This document shows, in pieces, positions 6,592-11,768 of a DNA stretch of 11,768 bases. The translations under genes and the position numbers were made by a program. Origin of the DNA: Oscillospiraceae bacterium. GTDB taxonomy: Bacteria > Bacillota > Clostridia > Oscillospirales > CAG-272. The notes under the pieces are model-generated. The model worked only from the letters and a program-made list of their open reading frames with translations, ran no database searches and had not been told where the DNA came from. Each line of letters opens with the position of its first letter. Position 1 is the stretch's first letter. The DNA lies in assembly GCA_015065205.1 (NCBI GenBank), contig SVQS01000047.1:1-11768 (forward strand), read 5' to 3'.

Positions 6592-7391
6592 TGCGCGTCA
6601 GTCTCCTTCGTCTCATTTTCGGGCGCGGGGGTCGGTTTCAGATATCTTTTCAGTCGCAAAAGGATGGTAATATTAGCGCCTAGCACTATCAAGGCGGCTG
6701 CCAAGCAGTTGTTTGTGTTGTCGAGCATTCCCGCAAAGCTTGCCAGCGGAACAGCAAGAACACACAGGGAAGACGCCGCAAAGCTACAAAAAGCCAGCGC
6801 AAGATACAAGCGTGGAATCTCACGATCAAGCAAGTAACGCAGTTCCGCGGTGAAATAAAGCATCAGGGGAAGCAGGGCGCACTGTGTAACTACTTTTAGG
6901 GGAGCGTTCATCTCCAGTGAAGTATCAAAATAGAGGACACCGACCATCAGCGCGCAAGCGATAGGAGGAGCAAAGCCCAAAAACGTATTGACACGATCTG
7001 TTTCACTCAATAAAACGTGAGCGGCAGAAAGCAACAGAAAGAGCGTTGCAATCAAAAACAAAATCTTTTGGCTCTTGGCAAACTCAATTATCAAGAGAAT
7101 GGCGCCTGCACCAAAGCCAAGTGCGGCAGGCAAGGCGAACACAAGGCGAGAACCGAAAGGAGATCCGGAGACTGTTTCTTCTTTTGGAATAACAATTGCA
7201 AGCAAGATTGCCGCAACAAACGCAATGATTGCACAGATGACTGCAATCGGGAAGATTTTTGAATTGGGGACGAAATAATTGGCGTTTTCATCATAGAGAA
7301 ATGCCACGGCATAAGGGGAGAGAAGCGCTGCTGTCTCTGCACCGGTTTGCATAATAAAGCCAAGAGTCCAGCGTATAGATGGATTGTTCAC
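6588..7391 (-). CDS. Multi-pass membrane protein of unknown function
   Basis: I chose the GTG at 7391 because AAAGGAG (complement of 7399-7405) sits 7 bases before it and a -10 box lies just upstream. Longer in-frame starts run through the AT-rich intergenic region and translate to a basic, non-hydrophobic peptide. The 267-residue product has about seven hydrophobic spans (near 46-68, 82-103, 110-128, 137-155, 165-184, 195-219, 228-246). A weaker segment lies at 7-33, and the polar C-terminal tail (KPTPAPENETKETDAQ) is probably cytoplasmic. No transporter signature was recognised. It is the first gene of a two-gene operon with an HTH-WCX regulator, overlapping it by 4 bases. A sensor/transport pairing is conceivable but unsupported by motif. 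Confidence 0.75.
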   Translation of the reverse strand: MNNPSIRWTLGFIMQTGAETAALLSPYAVAFLYDENANYFVPNSKIFPIAVICAIIAFVAAILLAIVIPKEETVSGSPFGSRLVFALPAALGFGAGAILLIIEFAKSQKILFLIATLFLLLSAAHVLLSETDRVNTFLGFAPPIACALMVGVLYFDTSLEMNAPLKVVTQCALLPLMLYFTAELRYLLDREIPRLYLALAFCSFAASSLCVLAVPLASFAGMLDNTNNCLAAALIVLGANITILLRLKRYLKPTPAPENETKETDAQ

Positions 7392-7427
7392 AAAATCACT
7401 CCTTTCCCAATTTTCGCAGTTACAATT

Positions 7428-7433
7428 ATTATA
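7428..7433 (-). promoter_or_regulatory. Probable -10 box of the minus-strand operon
   Basis: On the minus strand TATAAT (complement of 7428-7433) lies 37 bases upstream of the GTG start. No good -35 appears at 17 bases (ACATTT at 7451-7456 is the sequence there), so the promoter may be weak or activator-dependent. Confidence 0.45.
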
Positions 7434-7645
7434 TAACACAAATTTGAACAAAATGTGACCAATCGTGCACTTTTCAAAAATATTTGCTCTTTTTTGTTTA
7501 AAAATCAAAGATGAAAAATGGAATTTTGAAAAAAGGTGTTTTTTATCCCCTTTTTGTGTCCTTTTTAACCTTGCCTTTGTGCAATTTGTATATTTTAGAT
7601 GGTTTTTGGTTCTGAAATTTCTACAAAATTGACGATAAAAAAGTG
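7434..7645. other. AT-rich divergent intergenic region
   Basis: About 210 bases, dominated by A and T runs (for example around 7484-7505 and 7529-7570), between the minus-strand operon and the S10 promoter. I see no gene here. TTGACG at 7629-7634 is a possible extra -35 but lacks a matching -10 at 17 bases. The A/T tracts directly upstream of the S10 promoter could act as UP elements for RNA polymerase alpha subunits, which would fit a highly expressed operon; this is an inference. Confidence 0.4.
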
Positions 7646-7674
7646 TTGCAATTTTGGGAGATTTATGATATAAT
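7646..7674 (+). promoter_or_regulatory. Promoter of the S10 ribosomal protein operon
   Basis: TTGCAA (7646-7651), a 17-base spacer, and a perfect TATAAT (7669-7674). A start near 7681 gives a leader of about 333 nt before rpsJ. A/T tracts lie upstream. Confidence 0.85.
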
Positions 7675-7680
7675 ATACAA

Positions 7681-8013
7681 GCTTGATGTGCGATGAAGCG
7701 AAAGGTTGCCGTTTCGGGACGCCGAAAACGGGGAATTTTCGTGGAGTATGTCCGTTCAACCGGGCGAAAGGTGTTCACCGTGGCATGTTCCGTTGCAATA
7801 CGGAGCCTCGATGCAGCTTGATTTTCCGGAATTTGTCCGTGTCAAAAAAATGGTAGCGGGCAAATCCCGCATTTTTCGGGAGAGCCAAGAAACACACGGG
7901 GCGGTGTTGTGGTGATGCCTGCCTTGCAAAAACGCGGCCTGCGGACGGATCCCTTCCATTTATATATATGGGGCACCGCAGACGAGCGAAATCTGATAAG
8001 GAGGCAAAGAACA
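7681..8013 (+). promoter_or_regulatory. Long structured leader of the S10 operon
   Basis: The predicted mRNA leader is markedly more GC-rich than the region before it and full of self-complementarity. Clear hairpins are: 7709-7731 (CCGTTTCGG, GACG loop, CCG, one bulged A, AAACGG); 7788-7805 (TTCCGT, loop TGCAAT, ACGGAG); 7856-7881 (alternative hairpins, listed separately); and 7939-7981 (CTGCGG with CCGCAG closing an internal loop). AAGGAGG (7998-8004) precedes the rpsJ ATG by 9 bases. Known S10 leaders in gammaproteobacteria are bound by L4 to repress the operon. Whether this one binds L4 or another r-protein is an inference. No convincing leader peptide was found. Confidence 0.6.
7844..7881 (+). 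promoter_or_regulatory. Attenuator-like alternative hairpins in the S10 leader
   Basis: Fold 1 is GCGGG (7856-7860) / CCCGC (7866-7870) followed directly by ATTTTT (7871-7876), which can also pair with AAAAAT (7846-7851) if GGTA (7852-7855) bulges. This is an intrinsic-terminator shape. Fold 2 is TCCCG (7865-7869) / CGGGA (7877-7881), which uses the same CCCG bases and loops out the T-run. The two cannot form together, as in a transcription attenuator. The stems are short, so this is a proposal. Confidence 0.45.
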
Positions 8014-8325
8014 ATGGCAGTTAAAGAGAAGATCAGAGTAAGACTCAAGAGCTATGATCACGTACTGATTGACACCGCAGCGAAGAAGATCGTTGAGGTT
8101 GCAACCAGAAACGGAGCAGAGGTTTCCGGTCCTATCCCGCTTCCCACTGAGAAGGAGATTATTACCATCCTTCGCGCAGTACACAAGTACAAGGATAGCC
8201 GTGAGCAGTTCGAGTATCGCACTCACAAGAGACTGATCGACATTCTCAAGCCGTCTCAAAAGGTTGTAGACGCGCTGATGAGTGTTGAACTTCCCGCCGG
8301 TGTTGAGATCGAGGTTAAGATCTGA
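8014..8325 (+). CDS. rpsJ: 30S ribosomal protein S10
   Basis: Small-subunit head protein, which in many bacteria also works with NusB in transcription antitermination. The 103-residue product matches S10 throughout: IRVRLKSYDHVLID near the N-terminus, GPIPLPTEKEIITILRAVHK (39-58), the KDSREQFEYRTHKRLIDI loop region (60-77), and a C-terminal beta strand PAGVEIEVKI. The usual family length is 102-105. The ATG at 8014 is fixed by AAGGAGG (7998-8004); the frame stays open back to a GTG at 7909, but that extension lies in the structured leader and has no homology to S10. It is the first gene of the S10 operon. The next gene is 161 bases away, a larger gap than elsewhere in this operon. Confidence 0.97.
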   Translation: MAVKEKIRVRLKSYDHVLIDTAAKKIVEVATRNGAEVSGPIPLPTEKEIITILRAVHKYKDSREQFEYRTHKRLIDILKPSQKVVDALMSVELPAGVEIEVKI

Positions 8326-8486
8326 TAAACAGATTTAACATCAAGCACTCAATCACAATACCAAAAAACATTTCCACAAAGACAACAGCCGAGTTGTTGA
8401 CTCTATGAGTCGAAAATGATCGGTAACTTTGTAAGTCATGTTGGCGAGTCGCTCGTCAACCAATAATTTACAGGAGGAAAAACAAA
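8326..8486 (+). promoter_or_regulatory. Structured 161-base spacer between rpsJ and rplC
   Basis: Two hairpins stand out. TTGACTC (8397-8403) / GAGTCGA (8407-8413) has a TAT loop and one T-G wobble. GTTGGCGAG (8440-8448) / CTCGTCAAC (8452-8460) has a TCG loop and one G-T wobble, ending 11 bases before AGGAGG (8472-8477) of rplC. Neither has a T-run, so they are not typical terminators. They could be a regulatory site, a processing site or an mRNA stabiliser. Confidence 0.5.
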
Positions 8487-9113
8487 ATGAAAAAGGCTAT
8501 TATCGGTAAAAAACTCGGTATGACGCAGATTTTCGACGAAGTTGGAAACGTCATTCCCGTAACCATTATCGAAGCCGGTCCGTGCGTAGTTGCACAAAAG
8601 AAGACCGTTGAAAAGGACGGCTACAATGCTCTGCAGCTTGGTTTTGCAGAGGTTAAGGCAAAGCATTTGACCAAACCCGAGATCGGACATTTCGAAAAAG
8701 CAGGCGTTCCCATGAAGAAGCATCTTAAGGAATTTCGCCTTGATGATTGCTCCGCAAACGTTGGCGACTTCATCACAGTCGAAACCTTCGCCGCAGGCGA
8801 CAAGGTCGACGTAACAGGCACGACGAAGGGCCGCGGATACACCGGCGCAATCAAAAGATGGAACCTGCATATGTTGGGCAAGACCCACGGTATCGGTCCT
8901 ATTCACCGCCAATCCGGATCTATGGGTGTTATCGACCCTGCCAGAATCTTCAAGAACAAGAAGATGGCCGGCCAATACGGTAACGAGCAGGTAACTGTTC
9001 AAAACTTGAAAGTTGTAAAGATCGACGCAGAGAAGAACCTGATCGCCATCAAGGGTGCCATTCCCGGCGCTAAGGACGGCATCGTGTTCATCCGCGATTC
9101 GGTAAAAGCATAA
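8487..9113 (+). CDS. rplC: 50S ribosomal protein L3
   Basis: An early-assembly 50S protein that binds 23S rRNA near the 3' end and reaches towards the peptidyl-transferase centre. The 208-residue product begins with the family signature KAIIGKKLGMTQIF and continues with VTIIEAGPCVVAQ. The conserved central loop reads TTKGRGYTGAIKRW (112-125), then THGIGPIHRQSGSMG (133-147), KNKKMAGQYGNEQVTVQNL (156-174) and a C-terminal KGAIPGAKDGIV. At the place where E. coli L3 carries a methylated Gln (GSIGQ), this protein has Val148, so a PrmB-type modification at that residue is not expected here. AGGAGG (8472-8477) precedes the ATG. Codon use is strongly biased, as in highly expressed genes. Confidence 0.97.
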   Translation: MKKAIIGKKLGMTQIFDEVGNVIPVTIIEAGPCVVAQKKTVEKDGYNALQLGFAEVKAKHLTKPEIGHFEKAGVPMKKHLKEFRLDDCSANVGDFITVETFAAGDKVDVTGTTKGRGYTGAIKRWNLHMLGKTHGIGPIHRQSGSMGVIDPARIFKNKKMAGQYGNEQVTVQNLKVVKIDAEKNLIAIKGAIPGAKDGIVFIRDSVKA

Positions 9114-9133
9114 GCGGAAGGAGGAAGTAAACA

Positions 9134-9859
9134 ATGCCAGTAGTAAAAATCGTTAATATGTCCGGCGCAGCAGTCGGCGAACTGACACTGAATGATAAAA
9201 TCTTCGGTGCAGATGTAAACGGCGCTGTTCTCCATGCCGCAGTCAGAACTTATCTGATGAACCAGAGACAGGGTACTCAATCCACCCTGACCCGTTCTGA
9301 GGTTTCCGGTGGCGGTAGAAAGCCTTGGAGACAAAAGGGTACCGGCAGAGCTCGTCAAGGCTCCACCCGTTCTCCTCAATGGACACACGGCGGTATCGCA
9401 CTCGGCCCCAAGCCCCGTGACTATCGCATTGCAATGAACAAGAAGACACGCCGTGTTGCTCTGTTCAGCGCACTTTCCGATAAGGTTGCAAACGGTAACC
9501 TCGTTATCGTTGACAACATCGCTCTGGAAGGCAACAAGCCCTCCACCAAGACCTTGGCAGGCATGTTCAAGACCTTTGGCTTTGAAAAGACCTACACCAA
9601 GAACTACAAAACCGTTGCTATTGAAGATGGCAATCCCGTTTACGGAACCGCTACTCGCGAGGCTGTTAAGTCTCAAAGCGCTCTGGTCGTTCTCAACGGA
9701 ACGCAAGATGCTAACGCAGCAGTAATCCTCAGCTGCAACAACATTCCCAATGTTAAGACCACTCAGAGCACAACTCTGAATGTTTACGACATTCTGAATG
9801 CTGAAAAGCTGGTTATGACTGTTGACGCAGTGAAGAAACTCGAGGAGGTGTACGCATAA
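9134..9859 (+). CDS. rplD: 50S ribosomal protein L4 with extra segment
   Basis: L4 lines the 50S exit tunnel and, in gammaproteobacteria, represses its own operon. The tunnel loop is clear: SEVSGGGRKPWRQKGTGRAR (55-74), then QGSTRSPQWTHGGIALGPKP (75-94). The C-terminus has NIPNVKTT, TTLNVYDILNAEKLVMT and AVKKLEEVYA, all standard. At 241 residues it is about 30 longer than common L4 proteins (about 205-210). The extra length falls at about residues 150-182, between a helix (STKTLAGMFKTFG) and the strand SALVVLN, and reads EKTYTKNYKTVAIEDGNPVY and on. The frame is continuous, so this is an insertion rather than a frameshift. AAGGAGG (9118-9124) precedes the ATG. The stop overlaps the start of rplW by one base. 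Confidence 0.96.
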   Translation: MPVVKIVNMSGAAVGELTLNDKIFGADVNGAVLHAAVRTYLMNQRQGTQSTLTRSEVSGGGRKPWRQKGTGRARQGSTRSPQWTHGGIALGPKPRDYRIAMNKKTRRVALFSALSDKVANGNLVIVDNIALEGNKPSTKTLAGMFKTFGFEKTYTKNYKTVAIEDGNPVYGTATREAVKSQSALVVLNGTQDANAAVILSCNNIPNVKTTQSTTLNVYDILNAEKLVMTVDAVKKLEEVYA

Positions 9860-10161
9860 TGAAAACGGCTCACGATATCATTGTAAGACCGATCATTACT
9901 GAGAACTCCATGGATCTGCTTGCTTCTAAGACCTATGTCTTCGAAGTTCGCAAGGACGCAACTAAGCCTGAGATCGCAAAGGCTGTTGAGGAAGTTTTCA
10001 AGGCAGACAAGGTCAAGGTTGCCAGCGTTCGCACCATCAACATGAAGAAGAAGCCCAAGAGACTCGGTGTACACTCCGGTTACACATCCGAATGGAAGAA
10101 AGCAATCGTTACTCTGACTGCTGATTCCGGCGAGATCGAGTTCTTCGCAGGCCTCAACTAA
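9859..10161 (+). CDS. rplW: 50S ribosomal protein L23
   Basis: A 100-residue protein at the rim of the exit tunnel, where trigger factor and SRP dock in bacteria. The family pattern is seen in HDIIVRPIITENSM (5-18), KTYVFEVRKDATKPEIAKAV (24-43), VFKADKVKVASVRTINMKKK (46-65), and the final strand KKAIVTLTADSGEIEFF. Length is normal (about 95-100). The ATG begins in the last base of the rplD stop (TAATG). Its GAGGAGG (9842-9848) lies inside rplD, 10 bases upstream, so translation is probably coupled. Confidence 0.97.
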   Translation: MKTAHDIIVRPIITENSMDLLASKTYVFEVRKDATKPEIAKAVEEVFKADKVKVASVRTINMKKKPKRLGVHSGYTSEWKKAIVTLTADSGEIEFFAGLN

Positions 10162-10179
10162 GAGTAGGAGGTAACGAGA

Positions 10180-11013
10180 ATGCCTACAATTAAGTATAAG
10201 CCTACAACACCGGCCAGAAGAAACATGTCTGTTCCTTCTTTCGAGGAGATCACAAAGTTTACTCCCGAAAAGAGCCTGATTGTTACTAAGAAAAAGCACG
10301 CAGGTCGTAACAGCTACGGCCGCATCACCGTTCGCCACAGAGGCGGCGGAAACAAGGTTAAGTACAGAATCATCGACTTCAAGCGTCAGAATCCTAACGC
10401 TAACACCGTCGTTGGTATCGAGTACGACCCTAACCGTACCGCATATATCGCACTGTTGCAGGATACCGAAGGCACCAAGAGCTACGTAATCGCTCCCGAA
10501 GGCCTGAAGACCGGCGACGTTGTATATTCCGGTCCCACTGCCGACATCAAACCCGGCAACACACTCCCCATCGCCAACATTCCCGTTGGTACCGTTATCA
10601 ACAACATCGAGATCTACCCCGGCAAGGGCGCACAGCTTGTTCGCTCTGCAGGCGCAATGGCTCAGCTGATTTCCAAAGAAGCTAACGGCATGGCACAGAT
10701 CCGTCTGCCCTCCGGCGAGGTTCGCTACATTCGTCTCGATTGCAAAGCAACCATCGGTCAGGTAGGTAACGTTGAGCACGACACCGTTAAGGTTGGTAAA
10801 GCAGGTAAGACCCGTCACAAGGGCATCCGTCCTACTGTTCGTGGTTCCGTAATGAACCCCTGCGATCACCCTCACGGTGGTGGTGAAGGTAAATCTCCCA
10901 TCGGTCATCCCGGCCCGCTCACTCCTTGGGGTAAGCCTGCTCTGGGTTATAAGACCAGAAACAAGAAGTCGCGTACCGATAAGTTCATCGTAAAGCGCAG
11001 AAATGCTAAATAA
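10180..11013 (+). CDS. rplB: 50S ribosomal protein L2
   Basis: Core 50S protein needed for subunit joining and for the peptidyl-transferase centre. The 277-residue product carries the L2 landmarks: KKKHAGRNSYGRITVRHRGG (37-56), KYRIIDFKR (61-69), YDPNRTAYIALL (82-93), GDVVYSGP, RSAGAMAQLIS (155-165), LPSGEVRYI, and the C-terminal signature. In that signature NPCDHPHGGGEGKSPIGHPG (226-245), His230 corresponds to the functionally important His229 of E. coli. A Cys replaces the commoner Val in NPVDHPHGG. TAGGAGGT (10165-10172) precedes the ATG. The stop (11011-11013) partly overlaps the next gene's ribosome binding site. Confidence 0.98.
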   Translation: MPTIKYKPTTPARRNMSVPSFEEITKFTPEKSLIVTKKKHAGRNSYGRITVRHRGGGNKVKYRIIDFKRQNPNANTVVGIEYDPNRTAYIALLQDTEGTKSYVIAPEGLKTGDVVYSGPTADIKPGNTLPIANIPVGTVINNIEIYPGKGAQLVRSAGAMAQLISKEANGMAQIRLPSGEVRYIRLDCKATIGQVGNVEHDTVKVGKAGKTRHKGIRPTVRGSVMNPCDHPHGGGEGKSPIGHPGPLTPWGKPALGYKTRNKKSRTDKFIVKRRNAK

Positions 11014-11027
11014 GGAGGGAATATAGA

Positions 11028-11309
11028 ATGAGCAGAAGTCTTAAGAAAGCGCCTTTTGTTGAGGAAAAGCTCTACAATCGTATTTGCGAAATGAACGCAA
11101 AGAACGAGAAAAAGGTTCTCAAAACCTGGTCCCGCGCATCTACCATATTCCCGGAATTCGTCGGTCACACGATCGCAGTTCATGATGGCAAAAAGCACGT
11201 TCCGGTATATGTAACCGAAGATATGGTTGGCCACAAGCTCGGTGAGTTCGCTCTCACCCGTACCTTCAAGGGCCACGCAGGATCCAAAACTTCCAATAAC
11301 GGTAAATAA
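11028..11309 (+). CDS. rpsS: 30S ribosomal protein S19
   Basis: A 93-residue small-subunit head protein that pairs with S13 near the intersubunit bridges. The signature is complete: MSRSLKKAPFVEEKL (1-15), KTWSRASTIFPEFVGHTIAV (32-51), HDGKKHVPVYVTEDMVGHKL (52-71) and GEFALTRTFKGHAG (72-85). Length is standard for the family. AAGGAGG (11012-11018) overlaps the rplB stop codon and lies 9 bases before the ATG. It is placed between rplB and rplV, as is universal in S10 operons. Confidence 0.98.
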   Translation: MSRSLKKAPFVEEKLYNRICEMNAKNEKKVLKTWSRASTIFPEFVGHTIAVHDGKKHVPVYVTEDMVGHKLGEFALTRTFKGHAGSKTSNNGK

Positions 11310-11329
11310 TTGAAAGGGGAATTGTAATA

Positions 11330-11665
11330 ATGGAAGCAAAAGCTTATCTGAAATACGCAAGAATTTCCCCTCGCAAGGTTCAAATCGTTCTCGATCTGAT
11401 CCGCGGCAAGGACGTTGCCACCGCTATGGGAATTCTTCAAAACAAGCCTCGCGCGGCTTCCGAGCTTCTCATTAAGCTCCTGAAAAGCGCAATTGCAAAT
11501 GCAGAAAACAACTTCCAAATGGATGCTTCTAAACTGTACGTTTCCGAGTGCTTCGTCTGCCCCGGCCCGACTCTGAAGAGAATCATGCCCCGCGCAAAGG
11601 GAAGCGCAGACCGCATCCTGAAGAGAACCAGCCACGTAACTATGGCTGTTAAGGAAAGAGACTGA
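11330..11665 (+). CDS. rplV: 50S ribosomal protein L22
   Basis: A 111-residue exit-tunnel protein; its long beta-hairpin faces the macrolide-binding region of the tunnel. The features seen are AYLKYARISPRKVQIVLDLI (5-24), AANAENN-like SAIANAENNFQMDASKLYV (53-71) and the hairpin VCPGPTLKRIMPRAKGSADR (76-95) ending ILKRTSHVTMAVKE. No insertion or deletion is apparent in the hairpin. AAAGGGG (11313-11319) precedes the ATG by 10 bases and is weaker than the AGGAGG sites of its neighbours. The stop is 19 bases before the next gene. Confidence 0.97.
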   Translation: MEAKAYLKYARISPRKVQIVLDLIRGKDVATAMGILQNKPRAASELLIKLLKSAIANAENNFQMDASKLYVSECFVCPGPTLKRIMPRAKGSADRILKRTSHVTMAVKERD

Positions 11666-11684
11666 GAGAGGAGGAAACAATAGA

Positions 11685-11768
11685 ATGGGTCAGAAAGTAA
11701 ATCCCCACGGTCTTAGAGTGGGCGTGATTAAAAACTGGGATTCGAGATGGTTCGCAAAGGACGAAGTC
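11685..11768 (+). CDS. rpsC: 30S ribosomal protein S3, 5' fragment
   Basis: Only the first 28 codons lie in the window; the gene runs off the right edge. MGQKVNPHGLRVGVIKNWDS followed by RWFAKDEV is the standard N-terminus of S3, a small-subunit head protein at the mRNA entry tunnel. AGAGGAGG (11667-11674) lies 10 bases before the ATG, and the gene follows rplV as expected in the S10 operon. Confidence 0.95.
   Translation, partial: MGQKVNPHGLRVGVIKNWDSRWFAKDEV

Noticed and set aside
7392..7778. N-terminal extension of the minus-strand membrane protein to 396 residues
   Set aside because: The extension crosses the -10 box, the AT-rich region and the S10 promoter, and encodes a basic peptide unlike the membrane protein. 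The GTG at 7391 has a good AAAGGAG.
7706..7915. A 69-codon frame in the S10 leader, considered as a leader peptide
   Set aside because: It starts with TTG, has no ribosome binding site and spans the structured hairpins. Nothing suggests it is translated.
8397..8425. Internal promoter before rplC starting at TTGACT
   Set aside because: No -10-like hexamer appears 16-18 bases downstream; the TTGACT is explained by the hairpin stem.
9784..10908. A 374-codon minus-strand open frame opposite rplD-rplW-rplB
   Set aside because: The same codon-bias artefact across three certain ribosomal genes; it has no support of its own.

Overview
The window looks like a chromosome segment from a low-to-mid GC member of the Clostridia. 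The evidence is Bacillota-type sigma-A promoters (TTGACA or TTGCAA, 17-base spacers, TATAAT-like -10 boxes), strong AGGAGG ribosome binding sites, a single-chain alpha2-type glycyl-tRNA synthetase, and a canonical rpsJ-rplC-rplD-rplW-rplB-rpsS-rplV-rpsC order. Ribosomal protein details (an L3 with GPIHRQSGSMG, a 103-residue S10) fit gut Clostridia such as Oscillospirales or a neighbouring order. That finer placement is an inference.

Layout. 1-4050 is an accessory region on the + strand. It holds the 3' part of an SGNH-hydrolase-like gene, a terminator, a gene for a C-terminally membrane-anchored protein with its own promoter, a full-length SGNH-like lipoprotein paralogous to the first gene (own promoter, TTG start), and two small two-helix membrane proteins. 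4089-5616 is a self-contained glyS unit: promoter, short leader, gene, strong terminator. 5623-5985 carries no credible gene. It is a roughly 360-bp imperfect inverted-repeat element built of mirrored hairpin modules, lying between the glyS terminator and the terminator of a convergent operon. 6008-7433 is that minus-strand operon: a multi-pass membrane protein translationally coupled (ATGA overlap) to a small helix-turn-helix regulator with a WCX-like C-terminus but no WYL core. 7434-8013 is the divergent control region: an AT-rich stretch, a strong S10-operon promoter, and a leader of about 333 nt with an attenuator-like pair of mutually exclusive hairpins. 8014-11768 is the start of the S10 ribosomal protein operon, running off the right edge inside rpsC.

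How the parts work together. The ribosomal genes form one + strand operon whose products are core 30S and 50S proteins, probably controlled through the long leader and perhaps the structured rpsJ-rplC spacer. glyS supplies glycyl-tRNA independently and has no room for a T-box. The 5' genes appear to be a cell-envelope set of duplicated lipoprotein-type SGNH enzymes and small membrane proteins of unknown purpose. I found no tRNA, rRNA, CRISPR array, transposase or phage gene. The items most worth a second look are the inverted-repeat element, the S10 leader, and the HTH-WCX/membrane-protein pair.
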